Assembly (NCBI GenBank): GCA_022661535.1
Contig: JAKULF010000011.1
Span: 2,480,001-2,544,000, forward strand
Length of the DNA stretch: 64,000 nucleotides
Direction of reading: 5' to 3'
Source of the DNA: Eutypa lata
Lineage: Eukaryota > Ascomycota > Sordariomycetes > Xylariales > Diatrypaceae
Shown: piece by piece, positions 44,483-56,034 of the stretch
Layout: each line of letters starts with the position of its first letter
Position numbering within the stretch: position 1 is the first letter of the stretch
Translations under genes and position numbers: made by a program
The notes under the pieces: generated by a model
What the model was told of the DNA's origin: nothing
The model's database searches: none
The model's input: only the letters and a program-made list of their open reading frames with translations

Positions 44483-47400
44483 ATGCATCGCGCGGCGACC
44501 GGTTGGGTGCGGCGAGCCGGAGGTAATTTTGCGGAGGTGCCGCAGACGGATGCCGAGGAAGATCGCAGCCAGTCGTCACGGCAGTCGTCCAGGTTGTCGT
44601 CGCACGAGAAGCGGACGTCGGATCAGTTCCGGCAACATGTCCAGAACCTTCTCCAACAAGGAAACATCGAGGACGGCCTAGAGGCGCAAAGCCTCCATAG
44701 CTCACCAGCGTTGTCAGATCACACGTTAGTCAGTGGAGATTATCTCGAAGTTCACGGCAATGAATACCGCGAGGTGGATATCAGCAACTATGCTGAATAC
44801 GGGGACTATTACGGACCCCAGCCTACCAATGTTTCGCCTACGAAGAGCTTAAAGGCCGGGCTGGGAATTGAGGTTCGCCACATGTCGACCGGCTCTGACC
44901 TAACAATTGACGAGGGACTCTTTATGGACGATCCCCTAGCCGACATCAGTTACAAGGGATCCGAGGGAAATATTGAGCAGCAGGTACCAGGTGAAACTCC
45001 GAATTACAAGCCGTTGATCCTGAAAAAGCGATTCTTGCTCGTCCTCTTAGTGACCTTAGTCATCTTGTTGGCCCTTACAGAGCTTACGGTGCACTTGCTA
45101 CCGGAAGATACAAATGGCCTTCTGAATGAAGACGATGATAACTCGACCGAATCACAGCTTCGCAGTCGCTCATTGGATTATGTAGAGAAGTTTGACGGCG
45201 AATGGTCGTTTTCGCTGCTTCGGGAACGCAAAAACCATCCAGGGGGCGGTAACGGGGTCATCAATGCTTCTCCCACAATATCCTCGGTTGAAGTTCCTGT
45301 TACTGTTTCTACCGATATTCCCACTGGCGCGACACCGACGACGACTTCACAAATTAAGGTGACTACTACTACTGGACTGACAAAAGAACCGACGAGCACG
45401 CAGAATAGTATGACGATTCTACCCATATCAAACACGCCAAGTACAACAACCACAATAATAGAGGTTCCTACTACCCCACAGGCCCCTCCTACGACAAGCG
45501 TTCCTATCACTACAGATATCACAACTAGTATCACGTCAACTAGTCCGTCGGCTCCGTCTACCATAGACACAACAACTACTCAGAAGGAAGAGACAACAAA
45601 GCATTCTACCCCGTCGGGACCCATGAATATCCAGACTACCCTTCCTAGTCCATCTCCTACAGAACCTGACCAGGGGGGGACAGAGCCGACTCCAACCAGC
45701 ACCCCAATTGCCACCAGCGCACCAACGGAGACACCACCAACGGAAACACCACCAACGGAAACACCACCAACAGAGAGACCAACAATTCAGACACATACCA
45801 ACACTCCCGGTCCTCAACCATCCGATGATCCAAAGACCACTACAGATCCTCAAGTCACCAATACCAAACCCCCGGGTCAGAATCCGGGAACCACAGGAGA
45901 TGATCCCACCAAAACTAAGCCTCCAGTAGAGACACATTCTCCTATACCTACTACCCCTGAGAAGCCCCCGGAACATATTTCAACTACAGAACACACGGCA
46001 GTACCTGGACCCTCTGACATATTAAGCATTTTACCCATTGATATCCCGACAACTTCGCATGAAATGACTATCCTACCAATTGATATATCGACCGCTTCAG
46101 ATATATTTACCATTTTACCCATTGACACAGGAATGCCACCTCCGACACCATCATCAGACCCTCCAGCACCCACAAGCCTTCCTCCTACGAGTCAGCCACC
46201 ACCAGGCCCGTCGCCAGATCCACCAACACCTACAAGCCATCATAGTACAGATTTACCCCCCACAGGCTTACCAACACAACCACCTCATACTCTCCCTACA
46301 GAAACACCAACGAATCGGCCCACAGACCTGCCACCAAAGACATCCCCTGTGGAAAAGCCTTCCCCAGATCAGCCTGCTCAGACGCAGACTCCCCTACAAC
46401 CTACCAAAGGAGACCCCACCAAGGGACAACCCACACATGATGAACCTACTCAGGGGCAACCAACAGCAACATTACCTACCTCCACTGAAATCAGCTCCAT
46501 AACAACACCTCCACCTCCGCCTACAAGCAAGACAACCATAGTCCCTGTGCCACAATCTCCCAAAGTGTCACCTTCAGTGGCAAAATCCCCATCCCCGGAG
46601 TCCCCATCCCCGGAGTCCCCATCCCTAGAGTCCCCGTCCCCAACCTCGGCACCGTCATCACCACCAAGCTCTCCTCATGTTGCCAATACCTTGTTGAGCA
46701 CCCTAACTCTGTCTCCAACAAGTGTTGTAACCAAGTCTTCAAGCCAAACAAGTAGCATTCTTTCAACGTCAAAGCCTGGCCTGGTTCACATACAAGATCC
46801 ATCATCGGATGTGTCTGGATTTTCCACAAAAACCTCCCAATCCACCCCCAATAAGATACAGGATGAAGATGAGAATCCATTCTCCACATTAGTACCTTTC
46901 ACCACATTAATCCTGACTGAAGCCACATCTACGCGACACCCATCCCCAACGCCCACATTGGATCCTTCGGCATCAGACTACCGTAACTTCACAGACGAGT
47001 TTGGTCTTGGGCAGAAATTCCTCGAGTCGGCGTTAACATTCTACACGCCTGTAGATGGCGGTGGACATACCAAAGCTCCGTTCTGGGCCCTGCAGAACGT
47101 GATCACGGCAGTAGAGACGGATGCTCGTGGGAAGCCCACGAAGACGCAGACCCAGGCGATACTCTACGGTGCACGGACGACTGTACTCACGGATTACCAA
47201 GGGGTCCCTACCAAAACAGTGACTTACTACGTCATTCCGTACACGACGACACTGCGCGACGGAAATGGTAAGGCGACAGCCACGAGGACGGGCGAGGTTT
47301 CCAAAGTACCCGTGACGAATACCCTGACGGACGAAAACGGCGTAGCAACGAGTACTGTCACGGATTTAATACCCATGTCGTCGTCCACCGTCGTTCGTGT

Positions 47401-48967
47401 CGTGACGGCGACTCCTACCGCATCGGCTAATTCTAGTAGTATCGAACAGAAGACTGCCATGCGCGTTACGGATGCGCAATACTTTGGTGTCCTTATGCTG
47501 CCCACGTTACTTGCGATCGCCTTAGCCATCCCGATCCGCATACTCGATCGGACCGCTAAGCTGTACCAACCATTCCATGCCATGACGTTACCCAACGGTG
47601 CTCCCGCCTCCGAATCGCTATGTCTTGAAACGAGCGGGGCGCGGAGTCTCCTCACTGCCTTCTACTCCGCCATGAATGGACAGTATCTACTCATTTTGAC
47701 CGGGGTATTAGTTCTAGCTAGTGCCGTTCTTATCCCCTTGAGCGGTGAAGTGATGCGCATTGCATTCCGAGGTCCCAACTGTATTATGTTAGACGGGAAC
47801 CCTATCAACTGCGCCATGGGTGTTGCGGTCCTTCCCCACATAGCGAGGGCTGTGGTAGGGGTTCTCGCGTTCATGACGGTCCTCATATGCATTACCGCCG
47901 CCGTACTCTGGAGGTGGATGACGGGCGTTGCTCGGCCGTGGAGTCTCAACTACATGGCGCACCTGGCTACCAACGACGACATCCGGGTGCTATTACAGCG
48001 CGCTCGGAAGAAGGATGGAAAGGTTACAGCGGATAGAATCAACAAACAATTCAGGGATAAGTCATTCGTCCTCGATTATTGGAAGGACAACGCGACACTC
48101 AAATACGGGATCCTCGTCTTGCCCACGATAGAACAACCCCTGAAAAGGGAGAGGAAATTCGTAACCTTCGGTGAACCACCCAAGCAGAGCAGCGCGAAAC
48201 CTCAGGCGATGCCCTTCTTCCTCCTCACGTTTGCCGGCAGGCTGATTTTCCTCTCGTTCCTGTTAGCAGTGTTGATTTTCGTTCTGGTATACCACGTCAC
48301 GGGCGAACGGCGCATAGGTTGGATCATGGTTGGCGAATCGCTCGGCGTTCGGATTTTGTTTACGGTTCTTGGGGTCTTGATTACCTTTGCTTGGGAGTCT
48401 TTCTTTTACGGTAAGTGTGGCAGTCAAGTCCTCATTATGTTCTTCCGTGACGAGTCGGTCTTTTTTGCATGCCCCCCCGGCCAAGTACTTAACTAACACG
48501 TCTCTACATTTGTAGCTGTCGTATTCCTTAGTCCCTTCCGATTCCTAAATAGGAAGAGGTCTTCCTACAATCGCGAAGCACAACTCATGACGCCTCCGAC
48601 CAACGTCTTCAGCGGCGTATGGTACGCGCTCGTCCGCCGACCCCGAGACGTGTATCTCGGCGTCGTAGCGATAGCCGGGATCTTCGCCCAGCTTCTCCCT
48701 CTGCTTCTAAGCAATGTTCCGTTCGAGGCACTCCACTCCTACCCGGGCTTTGAGCCCTCCACCTGGATCTCGGTCATGATCCTCTGCGTGATGATGTTCG
48801 TCATTATCGGGTCTTTCTTGATAAGGTGGCCGCATATGCCCATCGATCCAACGACGGTAGCTGGAGCTATGCATTACGCGACAGACCCAACCGGGTCGTC
48901 AAGTGTGACGGGGACGAGTCCTTCGGCTGGGCTACTGCATGGGGGAGTTAATACGGGTCTTGTGTAG
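44483..48967 (+). CDS. DUF3433-family multi-pass membrane protein with STP-rich ectodomain
   Basis: Large fungal integral membrane protein of unknown role, probably at the plasma membrane. Two exons (44483-48410, 48516-48967) give 1459 residues. There is a cytosolic N-terminal tail of about 190 residues and a first hydrophobic helix (FLLVLLVTLVILLALTELTV). About 600 residues of Ser/Thr/Pro-rich, repeat-containing sequence follow (for example tandem TETPPTETPPTE, and SPSPESPSPESPSLESPSP), probably O-mannosylated and cell-wall facing. The C-terminal part holds the family core with about eight further helices, including DAQYFGVLMLPTLLAIALAI and TAAVLWRWMTG. The ectodomain and pairs of helices are typical of DUF3433 proteins. 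The intron, GTAAGT to TGTAG, restores frame with SPFRFLNRKR. No known reaction. Confidence 0.82.
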
Positions 48968-49214
48968 AAGTTTCCAGAATACGTAGAGAACTAATATATC
49001 TATATCTCTCAACACAGTTCCATATATCGTCACATTCATACCACTTAATTCGTTTGTAATCCTTAGTACACATTTGCGCATATATCGCACTCGACAAATC
49101 ACACGCAATATCGAGGAGAATGTAGTATCATAATAGCCGAGTTAGTTGCCATGATATGTAGGTATCGCCATAAAAGCTTTAGTGCAGGTTCTGATCATTG
49201 AGGCCGAGTCCCTT

Positions 49215-50246
49215 TTAAACCCCTTTCGCAAAACTCGCACCACCAACCTTCTTATCGAACTCGGTGCAGGCACTCAACCCACACAACTCAAACACATCCC
49301 TCACACCCCCATCAATCTCCCCATCCTCCGTGTACCTCTCCTTGATCTCCCCCGTGGTCTTCAGCTCGCGACACACCTCACGCATAGCAATATACGCGCT
49401 CGTCAGTCCAGCCAGTGGCCAAATAACGACTTTGTATCCTAACCGCCGCGCCTCGTCCGTATTCAGCAGGGGAGTAACCCCACCAGCAACCATATTAAGC
49501 AGGCATGGCGTGGGCGCCATATCCTTCGTAATGCGCGCCATGTCCTCCTTGGTCCGCACGCCCTCCAGGAACGCCATATCAGCACCAGCCTCCACCGCAG
49601 CCCGCAGTCGCGCCAAGGCCCCCTCGTAGCCTAGCGACTGCAGCGCGTCGGTGCGCGCAATGATAACGGTATCGCTACCCATGCGCTCGCGGGCCGCGGC
49701 CGCCGCTCGGATGCGCGAAGCGAAGGTGTTGGTGTCGACGAGCTCCTTGCCCAGCAGGTGTCCGCACCGCTTCGTCGTGACCTGGTCTTCGATGTGGAAT
49801 GCCGCCACGCCCTGCAGGATGTACTTCTCGGTCGTGCGCGCGACCATCACGGGCCCGCCGAACCCGGTGTCCGCGTCGGCGATGACGGGGATGGATCGGT
49901 CGAGTCCCGCGATCATGCCTGCGTTCGAGGCCATGTCGTCGACGGTGGTTAAGCCGAGGTCGGGTTGTCCAAGGCGGGAGGCTGCTGTGCCTGCTCCGGT
50001 CTATGGAGATGTTGCCATGTTGTGTTAGTTTACTGCGAATTACGATTACGATCTCAGGGGAGACAAGGAAAAAAGGCGTGTAGACTTGGCGAAGGGGTTA
50101 CCGTTAGATACCATATAAAGAGCGTCGAATCCGACGTGCAGCGCCATTCGTGCCGTCAGGCCATCGTGGACTCCGGGGCATACGGTGATCTTGTCCGGCT
50201 CGGCGAGCATCTGCCGGAGCTTGTTTGCCGCTTTCAGCTGCGCCAT
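49215..50246 (-). CDS. PEP mutase/isocitrate lyase superfamily enzyme
   Basis: TIM-barrel enzyme that cleaves or forms C-C or C-P bonds of small acids; closest in pattern to 2-methylisocitrate or dimethylmalate lyase-like fungal proteins. Exons 50246-50112 and 50000-49215 join to FDALYMTGAGTAASRLG, the family sequence, giving 306 residues from the ATG at 50246. The Mg2+-binding segment is PVIADADTGFGGP (about 78-90). The catalytic loop KRCGHLLGKELV (about 120-131) contains the conserved Cys/His. A downstream MVAGGVTPLLN region follows. No mitochondrial targeting sequence is evident, unlike PrpB-type methylisocitrate lyase of fungi, which is longer. Exact substrate unknown; it could be involved in propionate, oxaloacetate or secondary metabolism. 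Neighbours give no operon-like hint. Confidence 0.85.
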
Positions 50247-50748
50247 GGTGGGGTGAGGGGAACGGGTTCAAAGCTTGGGATATCTTGGAATCAACCCTAA
50301 CGATTTTTGTAGGACGATTATCGTGCAACGATATCCTCGATTTGCTAAAAGTCTTGGAAAATCTACTACCAGGCGCTTTTCCAAATGCGAATAGTTTCTA
50401 TGTTTTATACCGAAGCTACGGTAGCTTCGGGAGCTTCTAGCTGAACCAAGTCGCTTGGGTACTCCGTTCTCGGACTCAAATTAGTGTCGGCAGTTCACCG
50501 CATAAGTGATGTCAAGAAGGTATGAAAGCCAGCTAAATTTACTAGTTTATTAGTAGGCGTGGAGCTATAAGTGGAAAAGGGGGAAGGGAAAACACTAATT
50601 AGCGCTCCCACTCCCTTCATCAATGTCGCCTGTCGTGTAACTTGGTGTTTTAAGGGTAGAAGATTAAAAACAATGAAATGTTCCTCAAGATTTTGTTATT
50701 AGTGAGCGTCTGTTCATCGACTGCTGCATATCACAGCTGGATTGTCTA
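50247..50748. other. intergenic region with perfect hairpin
   Basis: About 500 bases between the start of the PEP-mutase-like gene and the 3' end of the HET gene. It holds an inverted repeat at 50410-50430. No gene was seen. Confidence 0.5.
50410..50430. repeat. 21-bp palindrome (10-bp stems, 1-nt centre)
   Basis: CCGAAGCTAC, then G, then GTAGCTTCGG. It may bind a dimeric regulator near the PEP-mutase-like gene start, or form a cruciform. It is too far from the HET stop to be an obvious terminator. Confidence 0.7.
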
Positions 50749-52692
50749 TCAAAACAGAGTAAAATATTCAAACTTCCCCACACTTTCTCTTACCTCCAAT
50801 ATTTCCCACAGAGTCTCTATTACGTCCTTACCAGTGAAAATACTCTGGGGGTCGGTAAATGTAATTGTTTCTTTCGTTGCCATAGGTCCTACTATATGAT
50901 CGGAATAGCCTCCATCTGGTGTGGCAGGGCCAATATATCGATATTGTGGCACATCTGACTCTAGACCAAACTCTGATAGCCGAAGTAGCAGTGGCGCCCA
51001 TGCACCCTCGACGGCGACCAAAATATCTCCATAGCAGGCCGTCTCAGGTACTTGCCATGGGAGAAAGGGGGAGCTGAGAACCCTTGACCATTTCTCCGAA
51101 ACTGACGAGGGTGTGGACTTGTCTTGTCCCAGGATGTGATATAGAGCAGATGTCAAAATTACTGGTTTGAACAATAGGTCTATTGACCAGCCAGTTTCCG
51201 CGGTCCTTTCTCCTTTTTCTCCTCCTATGAGCGAACCCACCCGAATCCCCCTGAGTCGAAGACCCCCATAGGGAACTTCCTCAAAGGAGTCAGGAAAGGT
51301 TGGGCTTAGACAAATCGGAAATACCCCCGTTATCTTTTCCATGACGAGGTTCCCAAGTAGGCGCCGCCAGTCAGGTGTCCAGGACGGTAGTCTCAAATCC
51401 TCATGCTCATCAGTAGGTGCTGGTCTGTAAATCAAGTCTCTAAAATTGAGCAACGTGAGGCACTGGTCACGCTTGATAAGGTACATAGCTAGCTTGCGGA
51501 ACAGAACAGCCACCGGTTGCTGGTACGATATGACGAGAGGATAATAAGTGTCCATGTTTCCGTTCTCGGATTGGAGCCCGACCGTGGTCATACCTAGGAT
51601 TCCGTAGATTCGGTCGTGGGCAAACGAGTAATTACATCCCTGCGACCGACGAAGAACATTGACGATATCCCACGCGTGGTAGTCACTTGTCAAATAGCGT
51701 GGGTTCTGTTTATCCGACGTTGGGACTAGCTGAAGGTTTTGACCACTGTTGATTAGACGTTTATCAATCTCTTCCATTTTTGTCACGTTTGTAGTCAGCA
51801 TCCGCATATCGGATGGGGGGAATTTCTTATGATTGAGTTTCAACATGTGGTTGCACCTCGCAAATGCACCCCAGCTGAAAGATACGTCACCGCAGTGAAC
51901 GAGTATATTGCGTGCGGCCCAGACTTCCTGTATAACCCAGACCCTCCCGAACCAAGGGCGGGACACAAGATCATGTAACCCAGAGAGCAGCTTTCTCCTA
52001 TGATAACAGGGCACCGGGGTTATGAAAGTAGATTTATTTAACCTTGTTATTGCCTCAAAAGGTGTGCTCTCAATTATCGAGGTTGGGTCGCCAGTGGATG
52101 TCATATCGGCCAAGACCTGCAAGAATAGGCATGCGAGTCTTGTGTAGCCACTATGCTCTTCGAGCCAAACATGCACGCAATCGGCCATTCTGTAGATGTT
52201 GATCATCAAAGGAATCTGCAAAGACCTTTCTAAATCGTCATATTGGTTGATACAAATAGCATCGATCCATATATGCACCGACTGGCTGGGAGATCGGAGG
52301 TCTTGCAGGGCTCGGTAGGCCTCGATGGTGATAGGTAAGTCCTCATCGTTGCAGCGTAGTAGCCAGCGCGGTCTTTGGTCCAGACCCCAACAGTATGATA
52401 GGGCATCATATTGGACTCGGGTCGACCCCTCGTTTTCCGACATCGACGGGGCCGCAATGTCGATAATTTTAAGGGATGCAATTAAGGGCTCACCGAATGT
52501 ACCGGGATGAAGACATACTATGCGGGTTTGGTCTTTATGCAGCTTTGTATATATTATTTTTGCGGCATCCGCAGGATTGACATCCTCGCAGAGCATCTCG
52601 TGCCCCGGGGAGTTGTCGACATCTTTGACGGGTTGAAATGGACAACTGGGGAGGCAAGGATTTTTACTCCACCAGTTGATTTTTCCCCCCAT
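50749..52692 (-). CDS. HET-domain protein
   Basis: Heterokaryon-incompatibility type protein; HET domains are linked to TIR-like folds and regulated cell death after non-self recognition. One exon of 647 residues from the ATG at 52692. The longer open frame upstream starts with a TTG codon and is not needed. HET signature blocks: VQYDALSYCWGLDQRP (about 94-109), VHIWIDAICINQYDDLERSL (about 136-155) and IYRMADCVHVWLEEHSG (about 160-176). RPWFGRVWVIQEVW, a usual fourth block, lies near 250. No NACHT, WD40 or ankyrin partner domain follows; the C-terminal 350 residues resemble the common HET-only (HET-6-like) architecture. It lies 8-16 kb from the gasdermin/protease genes; functional connection unproven. 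Confidence 0.9.
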   Translation of the reverse strand: MGGKINWWSKNPCLPSCPFQPVKDVDNSPGHEMLCEDVNPADAAKIIYTKLHKDQTRIVCLHPGTFGEPLIASLKIIDIAAPSMSENEGSTRVQYDALSYCWGLDQRPRWLLRCNDEDLPITIEAYRALQDLRSPSQSVHIWIDAICINQYDDLERSLQIPLMINIYRMADCVHVWLEEHSGYTRLACLFLQVLADMTSTGDPTSIIESTPFEAITRLNKSTFITPVPCYHRRKLLSGLHDLVSRPWFGRVWVIQEVWAARNILVHCGDVSFSWGAFARCNHMLKLNHKKFPPSDMRMLTTNVTKMEEIDKRLINSGQNLQLVPTSDKQNPRYLTSDYHAWDIVNVLRRSQGCNYSFAHDRIYGILGMTTVGLQSENGNMDTYYPLVISYQQPVAVLFRKLAMYLIKRDQCLTLLNFRDLIYRPAPTDEHEDLRLPSWTPDWRRLLGNLVMEKITGVFPICLSPTFPDSFEEVPYGGLRLRGIRVGSLIGGEKGERTAETGWSIDLLFKPVILTSALYHILGQDKSTPSSVSEKWSRVLSSPFLPWQVPETACYGDILVAVEGAWAPLLLRLSEFGLESDVPQYRYIGPATPDGGYSDHIVGPMATKETITFTDPQSIFTGKDVIETLWEILEVRESVGKFEYFTLF

Positions 52693-53183
52693 ATCTTCGT
52701 TCTTTATGTTCACAGTGTGTTGGTTATATTTTTGCAACCTCTGCGTGTCGGATATTGATAGCGTAATAAAGTGAGCGCTAATAACTAATTATCTTTTGTC
52801 CATATGGCGCAGTGACTTATTCACTTATGTAACACTGCGGTTAGTGCATTATAATGGTGGATGATTCTTAGAAAAATTAAATAGAGAATGATGGGTGATA
52901 ATTCTAAGACAGCCTTGGGATCGGTTATGCGGGGCTTTGAGTTACCAACATATAAGTCAAGCGTTTAAACGTCACGTCGAATATAAGCCGGCACAGGGTA
53001 TTTTGATTCGCCGTATCACATGAAGCCAAGGCGAGCGGATGCACCCAGGATTAAAGAGCAAACAATAACCGACCCATATTCAGTGTTCTATTCTACACTA
53101 TATACAATCCTATCCATTTCCTAAAGAGCGAGCTGTCTATTCAACCGACCACATTTCGTTCTCTTATCTTAAGAGTAATGGAT
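52693..53183. other. intergenic region
   Basis: About 490 bases: 5' flank of the HET gene and 3' flank of the CoA-transferase gene. No gene or regulatory motif recognised. Confidence 0.5.
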
Positions 53184-54994
53184 TTACCACGCCTTGACCT
53201 TCCGCATGCTACCCTCCTCAACAAGCGCCTTATGCATATCGAAGCTGTTGAAGAGCAGATGGGGCTCGTGTCCCATACCCTTGCGGAGACACTCGTACTC
53301 AGCCTTGTCGAAGTAGTCTCTCAGGATAGGCTTGTACAGATCATGAGCGCACTTCTCGATAATGACTCTGGCTCTCTCGCGGGGGCTTAGACCCCGCACG
53401 TCGGCGAGACCCGTCTCGGTGACGATGACATCGAGATCGTGCTCGGTCTGGTCAACGTGCGTGCACATGGGCACGATGCACGAAACACCGTGAGGATCGG
53501 TCTTGGACGGGCGCGTGGACGGCGTGTGCATGATGCTGTACTTGCTGCTGCGCAGGAAGTCGGCGGACCCGCCGAGCCCGTTCAGCATGCGGCTGCCCAT
53601 GACGTTGGTGCTGTTGGCGTGGGCGTAGATGTCGACCTCGACGGGGGTGTTCATGCCGATGACGCCGAGGCGGCGGATGATCTCGGGCGAGTTGGACACC
53701 TGCTGCGAGCGCAGCAGCAGCTTGTTGTGGTAGCTCTCCCAGTTGTCGTAGAAGCGCTTGAAGCCGTCGGGCGAGAAGCGCACGCTGGTGGCCGTGGCGA
53801 AGTCGAGCCGCCCCGAGTCGAAGAGGTCCAGGAACGTGTCCTGGATCACCTCGGTCCACACCTTCAGGTTCCAGAAGTTCGACTCGCTGAGGCCCCCGAT
53901 CACCGCGTTCGCGATGTTGCCGATGCCCGACTGCAGCGGGAGCAGCGACTTGGGCATGCGCCCGTGCTTCACCTCGTGCTCGAAGAACTCGATCAGGTTC
54001 TGGGCGATGGCGCGCGAGGAGTCGTCCGCTGGCGCGTTGGGCGCCGTCTGGTCCGGGTAGTCGGACTCGAGGACGCCTACCACCTTCTCCGGGTCTATGG
54101 GGATCGAAGTTGTGCCGATCCGGTCTTCGACACCCATGATCAGGTAAGGCTTCCTGCGCGGTGGCAAATCCGTCATAGTGATGTCGTGGAGACCCTCAAA
54201 GCTGGGGATTGATGTGTTGACTTCGATGATGATCTAGACGTGGTGTTAGATGAGTGGTCCCATATACGGATGAACTGGACAAGCAAGGAAATAACGGCAA
54301 GGGGGAGTCTCTTGTTACCTTGTCAGCTAGCTGGATAAGTTCGGGCGTAGCACCCACGGAAGCACCGGGAATAATGCTACCATCTTCCTTGATGTCAGAG
54401 GCCTCAACGACTACGACATCAATGTTCTGGTTAGGCCGGTCCTTAGTGTAGTATCCCTATTATCATGTTGTTAGCAACTCCTGTGAGAGGTTCTAGATAT
54501 CCCTTAGATTTCCAAGAAAATGCTTACGTAGACTAGATCAACTGGAAACATGGACAAGTGCTTGTCAAAGAACTTGATCCGCCCCTCATTGATACCCTTC
54601 GCAATGGCCTTGCCGACCTGGTGGGGACTCCGCCGCTCGATCATATCGAGCTCGGCCCACCGGTTCTCCGTCTCCGCGCCGGACGAGGCGCCGACGAACA
54701 AGCTGTACCTCAGCTTGCTCTGCAGGTTGTTCTTCTCGACGTGGTCAGCCAAGTAAGTTGGCATCTTCCTGTGTCGTGTGTCAGTCTCTCCATACGTTTG
54801 TAGGACGACTATTTTTGTGGGTAAGGATTCAGAGCTACGAACTTAGGATATCCGACACCGGTGAAACCCGACCAGCCGATGTAGGCACCATTGGGGAAGT
54901 GGTGCAGCAAATCCTCTGGCCGACACAGCTTCTTCAGCATCGACGGCCGCCGGATGCGAGCCTTCAAGGCTGCAGACGCGACTGGGGACGCCAT
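53184..54994 (-). CDS. ACH1: acetyl-CoA hydrolase / succinyl-CoA:acetate CoA-transferase
   Basis: Mitochondrial class I CoA-transferase that moves CoA between succinyl-CoA, propionyl-CoA and acetate; in yeasts and moulds it handles acetate and propionyl-CoA detoxification. Four exons (54994-54843, 54768-54528, 54456-54319, 54233-53184) give 526 residues, the same length as yeast Ach1. Segments visible: [56 protein letters not shown], the [20 protein letters not shown] join, [13 protein letters not shown], the glycine-rich [20 protein letters not shown] and [19 protein letters not shown]. The short N-terminus probably includes a mitochondrial-import sequence. Presence near a methylisocitrate-lyase-like gene (49.2 kb) is suggestive of propionate metabolism but not proof. 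Confidence 0.93.
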
Positions 54995-56034
54995 GGTATC
55001 ACACTGGCTCTCTCTCGGATTCGGAAATTCTCTCACTCGTCTTAAGGGACACCAAACTGAGGTTGTACGAAGAAGGTGGGCGTAAAAGAAGAGAGCGGAG
55101 GAAACGCTCAATGGGTAGCAACAACAAACGACGTCGGCCCTATAAACAGTACCCACGCCAGATGAAAGGGAAAGAGGAGGGGAGAGGTTCCAATTGATAG
55201 AGAAAGAGAGAGAGAAATCACACGAGGAAGTTCAATGTTCACACTATTCCGGAGCTTAGGAACCTTATACGTAATAACGTGGTGGGGTCTTTTGGCCCAA
55301 TTTTCCCTTCACGACTAAGTAAGTTAGCCACTAAAAACACGCGATAGATTTCACCAAGGGGGCCCCGATATCAATAAAAAAGAGCAAAAGCGCCCGTCCG
55401 GTGCCGTGCCGTATCGTACCGTATCGTATCGTATCGTACGATCTCAATCAAAAAAAGACGACGCTGGGTGCAAGCTTTTCAATTACTACAAGTTCCTCAA
55501 CGTTCACTTATATATTCGTAGACGTCAATTGATATTCAAACAATCCCTGTCGATTTCAACTCCTTCTTAATCTAATCACTCTCATTCGTTACAACTTCTT
55601 ATCGTGACCTCGAAATGACGCTATTCTTATATAATCATGAGGCTTGTCGGTGTTTCGGTGCGTTGTCATATTAAGTCTAGACCGTGGCTCGGGCCGAGCT
55701 CCATGAGCCTCCCTTTGGTCCGAAAAACACAGGTACCCGTTTAAGGGGTAGAGGTTGGAAACCGGCGCCGGCGGTTCATTAATACACGGGCTATTTCGCT
55801 ATTACGTCGGAGAGCATATCCGTTAAGAAGATTATCTAGAGGATGACACCCACATGCTGCGAATACAATTCAGAATGCCACCAAGGGCAACAGAGGCAAA
55901 CCACAGGTCATAATTGCAACCTATGGAAAATTTTGTTCGGACGGCATTTGACGGTATTTGAAATGTGACAGGTTGCAAAGAACAACCACTACTAGCTTTA
56001 GGTAACTACATACTTATATAACATAGGAAGGTCG
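54995..56034. other. intergenic region, promoter side of ACH1
   Basis: About 1 kb; the near half is the ACH1 upstream region. A short GTATC-type degenerate repeat lies at about 55402-55440. No gene was seen. Confidence 0.5.
55402..55440 (+). repeat. CGTAT-type pentanucleotide repeat, degenerate
   Basis: Seven tandem pentamers of CGTAT or a one- to two-base variant (CGTGC, CGTAC) end in CGTACG. They lie upstream of ACH1. A slippage product or weak regulatory array. Confidence 0.7.

Noticed and set aside
53439..54212. 257-codon plus-strand open frame
   Set aside because: Antisense to ACH1, with a Val/Gly/Glu-rich shadow composition.
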